A stretch of DNA of 64,000 nt from Pseudaminobacter soli (ex Li et al. 2025) (GTDB lineage Bacteria > Pseudomonadota > Alphaproteobacteria > Rhizobiales > Rhizobiaceae): the NCBI RefSeq assembly GCF_003012705.1, contig NZ_PXYL01000005.1, positions 1-64,000 on the forward strand. Direction: 5' to 3'. The translations under genes and the position numbers were made by a program. Positions 43,049-52,699 of this stretch are shown one piece after another. Each line of letters starts with the position of its first letter. Position 1 is the stretch's first letter. The notes beneath the pieces are model-generated. The model was not told the origin of the DNA. It searched no databases and worked only from the letters and a program-made list of their open reading frames with translations.

Positions 43049-44337
43049 ACACTGTCGACATCGGCGACGTCAAGCACGAGATCGTCATCGTTCGCCGCAG
43101 CTATGGCGACGGCGAGGAAGCGCATCACGGCGGCGTCTGGAAGATCGCCTTTGCCGACTTCATGACGGCGATGATGTGCTTCTTCCTCGTCATGTGGCTC
43201 ATCAGCGTTGCCGACGAGCACACGAAAGCAGCCGTGGCGAACTACTTCAATCCTGTTCAGCTGGTCGACAAGAACTCGAGCCGCAAGAATCTCGAGGATG
43301 TCAGCGACACCAACGCCATCGGCCGTGCTCCCGAAGGGCCGCAGCCGGCCAATGCCGGGGCCGGCTCCGAGGGCAAGGGCACATCGGGCCCGTCCACAGA
43401 GCAAGATTCCTCGGCGTCGCCGGACGCAGTGAACCGCTCCGACGAGCATCTCTTTGCCGATCCCTACGCGGTGCTTGCCGAAATCGCAGCAAACTCCGGC
43501 GTGCGCCAGAACGTCAGCGACAAGGGTGATGGCGGCGCCCAGGAATCCGGCCCCGCCACCGGCGCGTCAGGCGGTGAATCCTACCGCGACCCCTTCGCGC
43601 CCGACTTCTGGTCTCAGCAGGTTGCAACACCGCTTGCCGAAGCGAGCGCGGAACGCGCGAAGGTCGAGGCCGAGGCAAAGTCGACCGAGAACAACGAGAT
43701 AAGGCCGGTCGAAAGCAGCGACGCCACCCCGCCCCTGTCCGGCGACCTCAAGGCGCCTGAGGACACGTCTCCGCTACAGGAGTTGGCCAAGGCCGAGAAT
43801 GCGGCCAGGCTCGATGCGCAGGCCAAGGCTGACGAGACCGCACCCGCGCCGACGAACGACAAGCCGACTCCGGCTGCCGAGCAGGCAGCACAGAAGCTGA
43901 CGAAGGAACTCAACGCCGCCTTCCCGCCTAGCGACAAGCTCTACGAGGGCATTTCGGTGAAGGCCACCAGCGACGGTGTCACCATCTCGATCACCGATCA
44001 GCTCGATTTCGGCATGTTCGAAATCGGCTCGGCCGTGCCGAGGCGCGAGCTGGTGCTGGCGATGGAGAAGATCGGCAAGGCGCTCAGCGGGCGGCCGGGC
44101 TCGGTCACCATCAGCGGTCACACCGATGCCCGGCCGTTCCGCAGCCAGAACTACGACAACTGGCGGCTGTCCACTGCCCGCGCCCACTCCGCCTATTACA
44201 TGCTCGTGCGCGGCGGCCTGGACGAGCATCGCGTGACCGAGGTGTCGGGCTATGCCGACCGCAAGCTCAAGGATACGAGCCAGCCCCTGTCGGCGGTCAA
44301 CCGCCGCATCGAGATCCATCTGGAGCTGCCGCAATGA
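43045..44337 (+). CDS. motB: Flagellar stator protein MotB
   Basis: The 430-residue protein has one N-terminal membrane helix with the proton-binding Asp38 in FADFMTAMMCFFLVMWLI, a long Ala/Glu/Pro-rich linker (about 75-285) and a C-terminal OmpA-like peptidoglycan-binding domain (VTISGHTDARPFRSQNYDNW). I start at GTG 43045, which overlaps the preceding stop (GTGA) and has CGGAG 8 nt upstream; ATG 43015 is an alternative that would add 10 residues. It pairs with MotA encoded at 28317-29192. The linker is long compared with enteric MotB (308 residues). Confidence 0.94.
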   Translation: MNTVDIGDVKHEIVIVRRSYGDGEEAHHGGVWKIAFADFMTAMMCFFLVMWLISVADEHTKAAVANYFNPVQLVDKNSSRKNLEDVSDTNAIGRAPEGPQPANAGAGSEGKGTSGPSTEQDSSASPDAVNRSDEHLFADPYAVLAEIAANSGVRQNVSDKGDGGAQESGPATGASGGESYRDPFAPDFWSQQVATPLAEASAERAKVEAEAKSTENNEIRPVESSDATPPLSGDLKAPEDTSPLQELAKAENAARLDAQAKADETAPAPTNDKPTPAAEQAAQKLTKELNAAFPPSDKLYEGISVKATSDGVTISITDQLDFGMFEIGSAVPRRELVLAMEKIGKALSGRPGSVTISGHTDARPFRSQNYDNWRLSTARAHSAYYMLVRGGLDEHRVTEVSGYADRKLKDTSQPLSAVNRRIEIHLELPQ

Positions 44338-45626
44338 TCCGCGCTTCGCGCCTTAGCGGGTTCGTCGGACTGACGTTGCTCACGGGCGCGTTGCAGGCGC
44401 CGGCTCATGCCGAGAGCGGAACCACGCTGCAGCCCTACCAGATCGTGCGCTCGCTGCAGGTGGTGCAGGACCGTATCGCCATCGGCGACGTCGCCATCAT
44501 GCCGATGCAGCACAAGCTGCTGGAGATCATGGACGGCAGGCTGCGCAAGGGAAGCAGCCAGGATTTCGCTGACCAGCGAAACCTGCGCGCCATGCTCGTC
44601 TATGCCATGAGCGGCGGCAATCCGGCGACGATCAGCATGCTACTTTCGCGGCTCGATCTCAACGGCGTCGACCGCGAGATCGGCAAGGGCCTGCTGCATT
44701 ACCTGAACGGCCAGGCACCCGAGGCTCGCGTTGCGCTTGCATCGGTCGATCCGATGACCTTGTCGCCCGACCTCGGCGCATTCGTTGCCCTTGTCAAAGG
44801 CTCGGTGAGCGCCGGTGATGATCAGCAGGGAGCATTGAAGCTGCTCGACCAGGCACGGCTGCTGGGCCCCGGCACGCTTGTCGAAGAGGGCGCGCTGCGC
44901 CGCTCCGTCGCGCTTGCCGCCACTGTCGGAGACGCCGACCGCTTCGCGCTCGCCTCGACGCAATATGCCGGGCGCTATCTGCGCTCGCCCTACGCTCCCC
45001 AATTCGCCGACGCATTCGTGGCCGGCGTCGTCGCCTTGCATGCCTCGCTCGATCTCGCCACCGTCGGCGCCATCACCGCCATGATGAACCCCGAGCAGGA
45101 GCGTATCATCTATCTGCGTATTGCGCGGCGAGCCGGCATCGACGGCTTGACCGAACTGTCGGCCTTTGCCTCCGCCAAGGCCGAGGATCACGGCCCTAGC
45201 ACCGAAACCGAAGATCCGCGCGCGCTGCTCTACTCCAGCCTGGCCGCCGTGCCTTCGGGCACGTCCGACGAAATCAACGCCAAGCTTGCAAAGATCGATC
45301 GGCGCCGGCTGTCGCAAAGCGACCAGGAACTGCTCGACGCAGTCAGCGACGTTGCGGCGAAGCTGACGGCGACCCCGCCCGCGCTGTCACCTGAAGCCTC
45401 GACACAAACCGAGCCCGAGGTAGTGTCGGCAGATCAGGAACAGCCGATCGCGGAGGCAAACGCTGCGCCAGTCGCGCCGGCAAAGCAAAATCCCGCGCTC
45501 GCTCCACAAGCGGCACCGGCCGTCGGGAGCGCCACGGCACCTGCCGCTGACGATTCCGCGAACATCGTCCTGGAGACGCGCCGCAAACTCGACGAGATCG
45601 ACAAACTGTTGGGAGATGTTCAATGA
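44334..45626 (+). CDS. motC: Periplasmic motility protein MotC
   Basis: The 430-residue protein has a signal peptide (FVGLTLLTGALQAPAHA-E) and a mainly helical body (PYQIVRSLQVVQDRIAIGD, MQHKLLEIMDGRLRKG), then a Pro/Ala/Glu-rich C-terminal tail (about 345-410). MotC is found in rhizobia; it binds MotB in the periplasm and is needed for rotation. It overlaps motB and fliK by ATGA on each side. MotE, its chaperone, is at 37083. Confidence 0.9.
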   Translation: MIRASRLSGFVGLTLLTGALQAPAHAESGTTLQPYQIVRSLQVVQDRIAIGDVAIMPMQHKLLEIMDGRLRKGSSQDFADQRNLRAMLVYAMSGGNPATISMLLSRLDLNGVDREIGKGLLHYLNGQAPEARVALASVDPMTLSPDLGAFVALVKGSVSAGDDQQGALKLLDQARLLGPGTLVEEGALRRSVALAATVGDADRFALASTQYAGRYLRSPYAPQFADAFVAGVVALHASLDLATVGAITAMMNPEQERIIYLRIARRAGIDGLTELSAFASAKAEDHGPSTETEDPRALLYSSLAAVPSGTSDEINAKLAKIDRRRLSQSDQELLDAVSDVAAKLTATPPALSPEASTQTEPEVVSADQEQPIAEANAAPVAPAKQNPALAPQAAPAVGSATAPAADDSANIVLETRRKLDEIDKLLGDVQ

Positions 45627-47008
45627 CGATAGGCGTCAATCAGGCCCTCCCCGTGCCGATGCCGAATTCGGCCAAAGCGGACAAATCCGGCGCGAAAACC
45701 CACGGCGACGATGCGGATTTCTCTACCGCCCTCGATGAGGCCAACTCCAAGGCCGACGACGAACGCAGTGAGGAAACCGTGGGCGCCGAGCACCAGACCG
45801 GACGCTGGTCGCGTCACGGCGGGGTCGGCGTGAAGACCGCCGGGCGTAATCAAGACGGCGTCGACAGCAAGGAAGCGACCGAGGAGCCCGACGCCAGCAA
45901 TGTGAGCTCGCAGACGAAGACTGCCGGCACTCCGCTTTCGGCGTTGATGGTCGCTCGAGAGCTGGATATGCGCACGGAGCGCGCCGCAACAGGCGGACGC
46001 GCTGACGCCACCGGCTCGCGCCAACCCACGCGCGGCGACGTGGCAGGCCACGAGCCCGACATCAAGATCGACCTTGATCCCGCATCGGTCGCGGCAGCCG
46101 AACGCGCGGCACGAGGCGAAGCAGGCCGGACCGCAATGCCGAACAGCAACGCGCCCACCGGCAATGTTCTCGCCGCCAACACTGAAACCGCAGGATCGAC
46201 CGCTGCCGAGCGCGAAGCTCGGATTGGGAACGGTCGTGTATCGAGCGCAGCCGCCCTCACCTTGTCGCTGACGCCGGCCGCAAGCCAGAACGAAGCGGCT
46301 TCTGCGCCGACCGATCCCGCCCTTTCGCCCGACCGCGATTTCCTCCGCACGCTCGCAGCAAACAACAATAGCGGCCGGTCGCAGGCCGACGGCTTCGGCC
46401 GACGCCCAGACGCAAAGAACGAGCGCGTTACCGTCGTTGCCCAGCAGAACATACCGGCTCCAGTGGCGCAGCCAGGTGCATCCACCGCAACCGCGCTGGC
46501 CAATCTCATCTCGGCCGATCCCAGCTGGCGCTCGCCCGCCGCGCACCCCTTCCAGCAGGTTGGCGCTCAGCCAGGCCTGACATCCGCGCACACGCTGAAG
46601 CTCCAGTTGCACCCGGCCGAGCTCGGTATGGTCACGGCCAACCTGCGCTTCAGCGGCGATCAGCTGACCGTCGAACTGCGCGTGGAAAACGCGGAGGCCT
46701 ACCGCCGGCTGACGGCCGACAGCGACACGATCGTCAAGTCGCTGCGCTCCATGGGACTGAGCATCGACCAGGTCACCATCCAGCAGCCGCAGTCGTCCTC
46801 CTCGGCACAAGGCGGAGCCGACGGCAACAACGCCTCCGCCGGCTTTGGCCCGCGCGACCAGCAATCCTTCAGCTCCGCAGGATCGGGCGGCAATGGCAAC
46901 GATACCGGCGGACAGCAATTCGCAAGGAACGACAATGACGGCGCATACGGGTCCGAGAACGCTGCACCGGCTTCTGCGAACCCTACTGACGGCGGCGTTT
47001 ATATCTAG
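45623..47008 (+). CDS. fliK: Flagellar hook-length control protein FliK (MotD)
   Basis: The 461-residue protein has a long low-complexity N-terminal part (1-310) rich in Ala, Asp, Glu and Thr that acts as a ruler, and the FliK C-terminal Flg_hook domain at about 325-390: LKLQLHPAELGMVTANLRFS, QLTVELRVENAEAYRRLTAD and LSIDQVTIQQP. In Sinorhizobium this gene was first named motD and later shown to be fliK. It overlaps motC by ATGA and the next gene by 74 nt. Confidence 0.92.
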   Translation: MTIGVNQALPVPMPNSAKADKSGAKTHGDDADFSTALDEANSKADDERSEETVGAEHQTGRWSRHGGVGVKTAGRNQDGVDSKEATEEPDASNVSSQTKTAGTPLSALMVARELDMRTERAATGGRADATGSRQPTRGDVAGHEPDIKIDLDPASVAAAERAARGEAGRTAMPNSNAPTGNVLAANTETAGSTAAEREARIGNGRVSSAAALTLSLTPAASQNEAASAPTDPALSPDRDFLRTLAANNNSGRSQADGFGRRPDAKNERVTVVAQQNIPAPVAQPGASTATALANLISADPSWRSPAAHPFQQVGAQPGLTSAHTLKLQLHPAELGMVTANLRFSGDQLTVELRVENAEAYRRLTADSDTIVKSLRSMGLSIDQVTIQQPQSSSSAQGGADGNNASAGFGPRDQQSFSSAGSGGNGNDTGGQQFARNDNDGAYGSENAAPASANPTDGGVYI

Positions 47009-47528
47009 CGCCGGTGCCGGCCTAGCTGCCGCATCCGGCAATCCGTGCGAACCTGAGATCCTGCGCGCCGCCGACCGGTACGGCGTGCCGGTGGGGATTC
47101 TCTATGCTGTCGGCCTGACCGAAACCGGCCGCAAGGGAAGCTTGCAGCCGAACGCCCTGAACATCGAAGGCAAGGCCGTTTTTCCACGCTCGCCCGAAGA
47201 GGCGCTGACGACTTTCTACGCTGCCCGCCGCAGCGGCGCCAAGCTCATCGACCTCGGCTGCATGCAGATCAACCATCATTACCATGGCGATCACTTCCGC
47301 AGCGTCGAGGAAATGCTCGATCCTCGTCGCAACGTCGACTACGCCGCTCGTTTCCTTGTGAGCCTGCATGCTCGCCATATGACATGGTCGATGGCGGTGG
47401 CCCGTTACCACGCCGGTCCGGACAACGATCCAGCCCAAAAACGCTATGTGTGCCGTGTCATCGCCAACATGGTTGCCACCGGTTTTGGGAAGTGGACGAG
47501 CAACGCCCGCTCCTTTTGCAATCCATAG
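46935..47528 (+). CDS. Lytic transglycosylase (SLT domain), flagellar
   Basis: The 197-residue protein has a signal peptide (LHRLLRTLLTAAFISSAGAG) and a soluble lytic transglycosylase fold: GVPVGILYAVGLTETGRKG with the likely catalytic Glu in LTETG, then CMQINHHYHGDHF and VARYHAGPDNDPA. Such enzymes open peptidoglycan so the rod can pass; FlgJ here lacks a hydrolase domain, so this protein may fill that role. I start at ATG 46935 with AAGGA 6 nt upstream; it overlaps the fliK 3' end by 74 nt. Confidence 0.85.
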   Translation: MTAHTGPRTLHRLLRTLLTAAFISSAGAGLAAASGNPCEPEILRAADRYGVPVGILYAVGLTETGRKGSLQPNALNIEGKAVFPRSPEEALTTFYAARRSGAKLIDLGCMQINHHYHGDHFRSVEEMLDPRRNVDYAARFLVSLHARHMTWSMAVARYHAGPDNDPAQKRYVCRVIANMVATGFGKWTSNARSFCNP

Positions 47529-47657
47529 TGGCATCGTTTGCCAGCCAACATACGGGGGCAGAGTCTGAAAGCGTTGTGAACACTGGCGTTGGCGATTCGG
47601 GGAGCCCACGTGGCTGACTCTAGGGAATTGCAACCCATGCGATTCCTGACTCCCAAG

Positions 47658-47685
47658 AAACCATCCACAAGATTTGATGGTTTTT
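47658..47685 (+). terminator. Weak terminator-like hairpin upstream of rem
   Basis: Perfect 8-bp arms AAACCATC (47658-47665) and GATGGTTT (47676-47683) have a 10-nt loop and are followed by TT. The stem is AT-rich and weak. It lies in the 224-bp gap between the transglycosylase and rem genes and may end the motB-transglycosylase transcript. Confidence 0.4.
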
Positions 47686-47752
47686 CAGGATTCCCGCCAG
47701 CGTCTACGACTTGACCCGTTCAGGCATTACAGCTGATTCGGAGGGCGGGCCG

Positions 47753-48421
47753 ATGATCGTGATCGTGGACGAGCGAGAGCTCGTCAAAAAAGGTTTTTCG
47801 TCGCTTTTCGACCGGGAAGGCGTCGCGAGCGCAGGGTTTCGCTCGGACGAATTCGGCGAATGGGTCGAAAGCGCGGCCGAATCCGATCTCAAGTCGGTAA
47901 GTGCGTTTCTGATCGGCGATTGCGGCGAGGATAAGATTTCCCCGCGCCGGCTTCGCGACCGCAGCGGCGCGCCGGTGATCGCGCTCAGCGAGCATCATTC
48001 GCTGGAAAACACCCTCAAGCTCTTTGAATCCGGCGTGGACGATGTGGTCCATAAGCCGGTTCACATCCGCGAGATTCTGGCGCGCATCACGGCGATCCGC
48101 CGTCGCACCCAGGAAGAGGCCAACTACACCGAGATTGGCCCGATGCGCATCTTCATGGATGGCCGCGACCCCGAAATCAACGGCGAGCCGATGCCTCTGC
48201 CTCGGCGCGAGCGCCGCATTCTCGAATATCTAGCGACCAACAGCGGCCGTCGCGTCACCAAGACCCAGGTCTTCAACGCGATCTACGGCATCTTCGACGA
48301 CGAGGTCGAGGAGAACGTCGTCGAAAGCCACATCAGCAAGCTGCGCAAGAAGCTGCGCGAGAAGCTGGGCTTCGATCCCATCGATTCCAAGCGTTTCCTT
48401 GGCTATCGCCTGGTTGTCTGA
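47753..48421 (+). CDS. rem: Orphan response regulator Rem (flagellar activator)
   Basis: The 222-residue protein has a receiver-like domain ([38 protein letters not shown]) and a C-terminal OmpR-type winged helix ([40 protein letters not shown]). In Sinorhizobium Rem is activated by VisNR and turns on flagellar genes in exponential growth; it has no partner kinase. I start at ATG 47753 because GGAGG lies 8 nt upstream and the length fits known Rem (about 223); TTG 47711 is less likely. Confidence 0.92.
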   Translation: MIVIVDERELVKKGFSSLFDREGVASAGFRSDEFGEWVESAAESDLKSVSAFLIGDCGEDKISPRRLRDRSGAPVIALSEHHSLENTLKLFESGVDDVVHKPVHIREILARITAIRRRTQEEANYTEIGPMRIFMDGRDPEINGEPMPLPRRERRILEYLATNSGRRVTKTQVFNAIYGIFDDEVEENVVESHISKLRKKLREKLGFDPIDSKRFLGYRLVV

Positions 48422-48545
48422 TGGTTTTGGCGCATCCCGACTTCGCTGGACGATTTGACCACGCCGAGTCCGGCTGCGCCAGCCTCACGCAAGTCAGGAA
48501 ATCTACCCTGCCTGGCCAGAGCCCGGAAAATCAGGAGACGTTTCT

Positions 48546-49814
48546 ATGAGCTTGTATGGAATGATGCGCACCGGCGTGTCCGGCATGAACGCACAGGCCA
48601 ATCGCCTGTCGACCGTTGCCGACAACATCGCCAACTCGAACACGACCGGCTACAAGCGCGCGAGCACGGAATTCTCCTCGCTCGTCATTCCCACCGTCTC
48701 CGGCAACTACACGTCCGGCGGCGTGACCACGACGATCCGCAACGCCATCAGCCAGCAGGGCGATCTCAAATACACCACCTCGGGCAGTGACCTCGCCATC
48801 AACGGCTCTGGCTTCTTCGTCGTGCAGAGCACGGGCGGGGGTGCGCCGGTGCTCACGCGCGCCGGCTCCTTCGTGCCGGACGCGCAGGGCCGTCTCGTCA
48901 ACGCTGCTGGCTTCCAGCTCATGGGCTACAGCTACGACAACGGCGATCCGAGCGTCGTGGCGAACGGCCTCGGCGGCCTCGTTCCGGTCACCATCTCGCA
49001 GACCGATCTGGTGGCTATCGCCTCCTCCAAGGGCGTGTTTACCGCCAACCTGCCCGCCAATGCTGACATCGTCGCGGCCGCCGACCTACCCTCTGCAAAC
49101 GGCACCACTGCGACCTATTCGGCCAAGTCCTCGCTGGTCACTTACGACAGTCTGGGTGGCGAGCAGCTCCTCGACGTCTATTACACCAAGACCGGCGACA
49201 ACACCTGGGAAGTCGCGATCTACAAGCAGTCGGATGCATCGCCGAACACCTCGTTCCCCTATGGCGGCGATGGGCTGATCGGCACGCAGACCCTGACCTT
49301 CGATCCGTCCAACGGCAAGCTGGCCACGACGCCTTTGTCCGTCACCGCGACCATCCCTGGACCGCCCTCGCAGTCGATCGATATCGACCTCTCCAAGATG
49401 ACGCAGCTCGACAAGAGCTACACCATCGTCGACGCAAAGGTCGATGGTGCGGCCCCAGCCGGGATCAAAGGCGTCCAGATCGCGGCGGACGGCATCGTAT
49501 ACGCCCAATACGAGAACGGCGCGCTGAAGCCGATCTTCCGCATCCCCATCGCCGACGTGCCGAGCCCCGACCTTATGCAGGTCCAGTCTGGAAACGTCTT
49601 CGTCCCCACGGGCGACTCCGGTGCGGTTCAATTGGGTTTCCCGAACGAAGGTGGCAGAGGCAAGATCGTCGCCGGCGCCCTCGAAAACTCCAACGTCGAT
49701 ATCGCGCAGGAACTCACGGACATGATCGAATCGCAGCGCAGTTACACTGCGAATTCGAAAGTGTTCCAGACCGGCTCCGATCTCATGGACATTCTGGTCA
49801 ACCTGAAAAGGTAA
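48546..49814 (+). CDS. flgE: Flagellar hook protein FlgE
   Basis: The 422-residue protein has the axial N terminus ([39 protein letters not shown]), a long hook-specific middle part, and the C terminus LENSNVDIAQELTDMIESQR. The length is normal. AGGAG lies 8 nt before the ATG. It starts the flgE-flgK-flgL-flaF-flbT-flgD-fliQ run. Confidence 0.96.
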   Translation: MSLYGMMRTGVSGMNAQANRLSTVADNIANSNTTGYKRASTEFSSLVIPTVSGNYTSGGVTTTIRNAISQQGDLKYTTSGSDLAINGSGFFVVQSTGGGAPVLTRAGSFVPDAQGRLVNAAGFQLMGYSYDNGDPSVVANGLGGLVPVTISQTDLVAIASSKGVFTANLPANADIVAAADLPSANGTTATYSAKSSLVTYDSLGGEQLLDVYYTKTGDNTWEVAIYKQSDASPNTSFPYGGDGLIGTQTLTFDPSNGKLATTPLSVTATIPGPPSQSIDIDLSKMTQLDKSYTIVDAKVDGAAPAGIKGVQIAADGIVYAQYENGALKPIFRIPIADVPSPDLMQVQSGNVFVPTGDSGAVQLGFPNEGGRGKIVAGALENSNVDIAQELTDMIESQRSYTANSKVFQTGSDLMDILVNLKR

Positions 49815-49840
49815 GCCAGGCCGCCAAACAGGAATAAGGC

Positions 49841-51289
49841 ATGTCGCTAGCCACCGCACTAAACATTGCGCAATCGTCGCTTCTCAACACCAGCATCCAG
49901 ACCAGCGTTGTTTCGCGGAATGTGATGAACGCGAAGAACAGCGACTATTCCCAACGCACGGCGGTGCTAACCAGCCTGGCCCCCGGTGCGCGCGTTGTAG
50001 TGATACAGCGCGCCACCAGCGAACAGCTATTTCGTCAAAATCTCTCGGCCACGTCCGCCTGGAGCGCTCAAAGCACGCTCGTCACCGGCCTGGACCGCCT
50101 CGATCTGTCGGTCAACGGCGTCGACGGCGCCTCGACGGCGGCGACGGCGATCACCGAATTGCAGAAGGCCTTGCAGATCTACTCGGCCACGCCCTCCAAT
50201 CGCACGCTGGCCGACAACGCGATCAATGCGGCACGACAACTTGTGGCCAGCCTGAACAACGGCGCAGCTGCCATCCAGACATTCCGCTCTGAGACAGACC
50301 AGGAAATCGCCACCTCCGTCAATGACCTCAATTCGCTCCTTGCCCAGTTCAAGGACGTCAACAACGAGGTCGTTGCCGGCACGCGTATGGGGCGTGACGT
50401 CAATGACGCGCTAGACCAGCGCGACGCGCTTTTAAAGAAGATTTCGGAATATGTTCCGATCTCCACCTTCAACCGCGGCGACAACGACATGGTCATCACG
50501 ACCACCGACGGCATGACGCTGTTCGAGACCGTGCCGCGCAGCGTTACGTTCGAGGCCTCCCCGGCCTATGCATCCGGAGCCGCGGGCAACCAGATCTACA
50601 TCGATGGCGTGCCGGTCTCGATGGGCACCGGCGGCAACACCAATGCCGGCGGCAAGCTCGCCAGCCTGCTGCAACTGCGTGATGGCGTTGCCGTCACCAT
50701 GCAGCGCCAGCTTGACGAGGTCGCACGCGGCCTGATCACCGCTTTTGCCGAAAAGGACCCCTCTGGGGCCAATCCCGATGCTGCAGGGCTATTCACGTGG
50801 TCCGGCGCGCCCGCTATTCCCGCGAATGGCACGCTGATCGACGGTTTGGCTGGCCAGATCTCGCTCAACAGCGCTTTCGTCAGCAATCCCGAACTGCTGC
50901 GCGATGGCGGAGCGAATGGCGCAGCCTATGTGCAGAATTCCGGCGGCGGCTCTTCCTATGCCGACCTGCTGATCTCTTATGGCGAGCGCCTCGATCAACC
51001 CATGACTTTCGATCCTGCGGCAGGCAATGGCGACAAGGCGAGCCTGAATGGCTACTCCGCCAATTCGGTGGGCTGGTTTCAGGCTTTGCGCAAGGATGCC
51101 TCGACAGCGTCCGATACCAAGGAAGCGCTGGCGACTCGCACCGCCGAGGCGCTGTCCAACGAGACCGGTGTCAATGTCGACATGGAAATGTCGAACCTGC
51201 TCGATCTCGAGCACTCCTATCAAGCGTCGGCGCGTCTCATCCAGGCAGTCGACGACATGCTGTCGGCCCTGCTGGATGCAGTGAGGTAA
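49841..51289 (+). CDS. flgK: Hook-filament junction protein FlgK
   Basis: The 482-residue protein has an N-terminal axial helix (ALNIAQSSLLNTSIQTSVVS, RNVMNAKNSDYSQRTAVL) and a C-terminal helix (VNVDMEMSNLLDLEHSYQAS). It caps the hook and joins it to the filament through FlgL. The next gene flgL is 4 nt downstream. Confidence 0.94.
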   Translation: MSLATALNIAQSSLLNTSIQTSVVSRNVMNAKNSDYSQRTAVLTSLAPGARVVVIQRATSEQLFRQNLSATSAWSAQSTLVTGLDRLDLSVNGVDGASTAATAITELQKALQIYSATPSNRTLADNAINAARQLVASLNNGAAAIQTFRSETDQEIATSVNDLNSLLAQFKDVNNEVVAGTRMGRDVNDALDQRDALLKKISEYVPISTFNRGDNDMVITTTDGMTLFETVPRSVTFEASPAYASGAAGNQIYIDGVPVSMGTGGNTNAGGKLASLLQLRDGVAVTMQRQLDEVARGLITAFAEKDPSGANPDAAGLFTWSGAPAIPANGTLIDGLAGQISLNSAFVSNPELLRDGGANGAAYVQNSGGGSSYADLLISYGERLDQPMTFDPAAGNGDKASLNGYSANSVGWFQALRKDASTASDTKEALATRTAEALSNETGVNVDMEMSNLLDLEHSYQASARLIQAVDDMLSALLDAVR

Positions 51290-51293
51290 TGCA

Positions 51294-52340
51294 ATGAAAG
51301 CCAGTTCCGTTTCCACCGCCGCCATATCGGAGGCCATGCGTTATTCGCTGATGAAGACGCAGGCGTCCCTCGTCAATGCGCAAAAGGAGCAGTCGACGGG
51401 CTTTTACGCCGACAAAGGCTTGGTCCTTGGTGCGCGCAGCTCGCAGTCGGTGACCTTCAACCGCGAACTGGAGCGGATGAAGGGCATTATCGACTCCAAT
51501 GCGACAGCATCTACGCGCCTTTCAGGCACCCAAGCGGCGATAAGCGGAATTGAAGACGCCGCCAAAACCTTCCTTTCCGCCCTCACGATCCCGGCTACCT
51601 CCGACTCTTCTGCATCCACGACGCAGAAGATCGCCAAGGAAACCTTGGCGACCATGGCCACCCTGCTCAATTCCAGCGCGAACGGAGAGTATCTGTTTGC
51701 CGGCATCAACACTGACGTAAAACCGATTGGCGATTTCTCGGACCCTTCTTCGGCCGGCGTCACCGCTTTCGAGAGCGCCTTCGTCGCACATTTCGGTTTC
51801 TCGACATCGGACCCTGCGGCTGCTTCGATAACAGCGACAGACATGGACGACTTCATCACCAATGTGGTCGAACCGCAGTTCCTCGGAGGTGGTTGGAGCA
51901 ATTGGTCGAACGCATCTGATCAGGCGATTAGCAGTCGCATTTCGCTGAGCGAAACGACCGACACGTCGGTCAGCGCCAACAACAGTGGCGTTCAGAAACT
52001 GGCTATGGCCGGCGTGATGATGGAGCAGTTGCTGGGCGGCAACCTTAATGAAGACGTGCGCAGATCTTTGACTCAGCGTGCCTTCGCCATCGTCAGCGAC
52101 GCCGTCATCGATTTTGGCAATCTCCGCTCGACAACCGGTCTCTTGGAGAAGCGCGTGTCGGATGCCAGCGACCAGTTGGAGTTGCAGACCGGCGTGATAG
52201 AGAAGCACATCCTCAAGACCGAGGGGGTGGACGCCTACGAAGCCGCAACGCGAGTCTCCGACCTGCTGTCGCATATTGAAACGGCTTACTCGATTACCGC
52301 GCGCATCCAGCAGCTTAGCCTGCTCAAATTTCTGAGTTGA
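51294..52340 (+). CDS. flgL: Hook-filament junction protein FlgL
   Basis: The 348-residue flagellin-like protein has N-terminal VSTAAISEAMRYSLMKTQAS and a C-terminal helical part (EKHILKTEGVDAYEAATRVS, LLSHIETAYSITARIQQLSL). It follows flgK directly and contacts the first flagellin turn. Its length is normal. Confidence 0.93.
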   Translation: MKASSVSTAAISEAMRYSLMKTQASLVNAQKEQSTGFYADKGLVLGARSSQSVTFNRELERMKGIIDSNATASTRLSGTQAAISGIEDAAKTFLSALTIPATSDSSASTTQKIAKETLATMATLLNSSANGEYLFAGINTDVKPIGDFSDPSSAGVTAFESAFVAHFGFSTSDPAAASITATDMDDFITNVVEPQFLGGGWSNWSNASDQAISSRISLSETTDTSVSANNSGVQKLAMAGVMMEQLLGGNLNEDVRRSLTQRAFAIVSDAVIDFGNLRSTTGLLEKRVSDASDQLELQTGVIEKHILKTEGVDAYEAATRVSDLLSHIETAYSITARIQQLSLLKFLS

Positions 52341-52351
52341 TCGGGAGCATC

Positions 52352-52699
52352 ATGTACCAATTCTCCTATGCCGACATTCAGAGCGATTCGGTTGCCGACG
52401 CGAAGGATCGCGAGAAGCAGCTTCTCGGCCGGTCGATCGAACTGCTGATGACAGCGCGGGATGTCGGCGCCGGCTCACTCGAAGCGGTAAGGGCGCTCCA
52501 CTTCGCAAACCGACTGTGGACCACCTTCATCGAAGATCTCGGCAGCCCGGAGAACGCCTTGCCGCAAGAGCTGCGCGCCAATCTGATCTCGATCGGCCTT
52601 TGGTTGCTGCGTGAAGCCGAAGAAGTGCGCCAGGGGCGCTCCGACAACTTCGAGGGTCTGATCGAGGTGTCGCAGATAATCCACGACGGCATTCAATGA
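52352..52699 (+). CDS. flaF: Flagellar biosynthesis regulator FlaF
   Basis: The 115-residue helical protein begins MYQFSYADIQSDSVADAKDR, as FlaF proteins do. I start at ATG 52352 with GGGAG 4 nt upstream; the TTG at 52337 overlaps flgL but gives an atypical N terminus. FlaF and FlbT control flagellin synthesis and export in alphaproteobacteria. It overlaps flbT by ATGA. Confidence 0.93.
   Translation: MYQFSYADIQSDSVADAKDREKQLLGRSIELLMTARDVGAGSLEAVRALHFANRLWTTFIEDLGSPENALPQELRANLISIGLWLLREAEEVRQGRSDNFEGLIEVSQIIHDGIQ

Noticed and set aside
47658-47685. Riboswitch or strong terminator upstream of rem
   Set aside because: Only an 8-bp AT-rich stem with two following T; no aptamer-like structure recognised, so kept as a weak terminator only.
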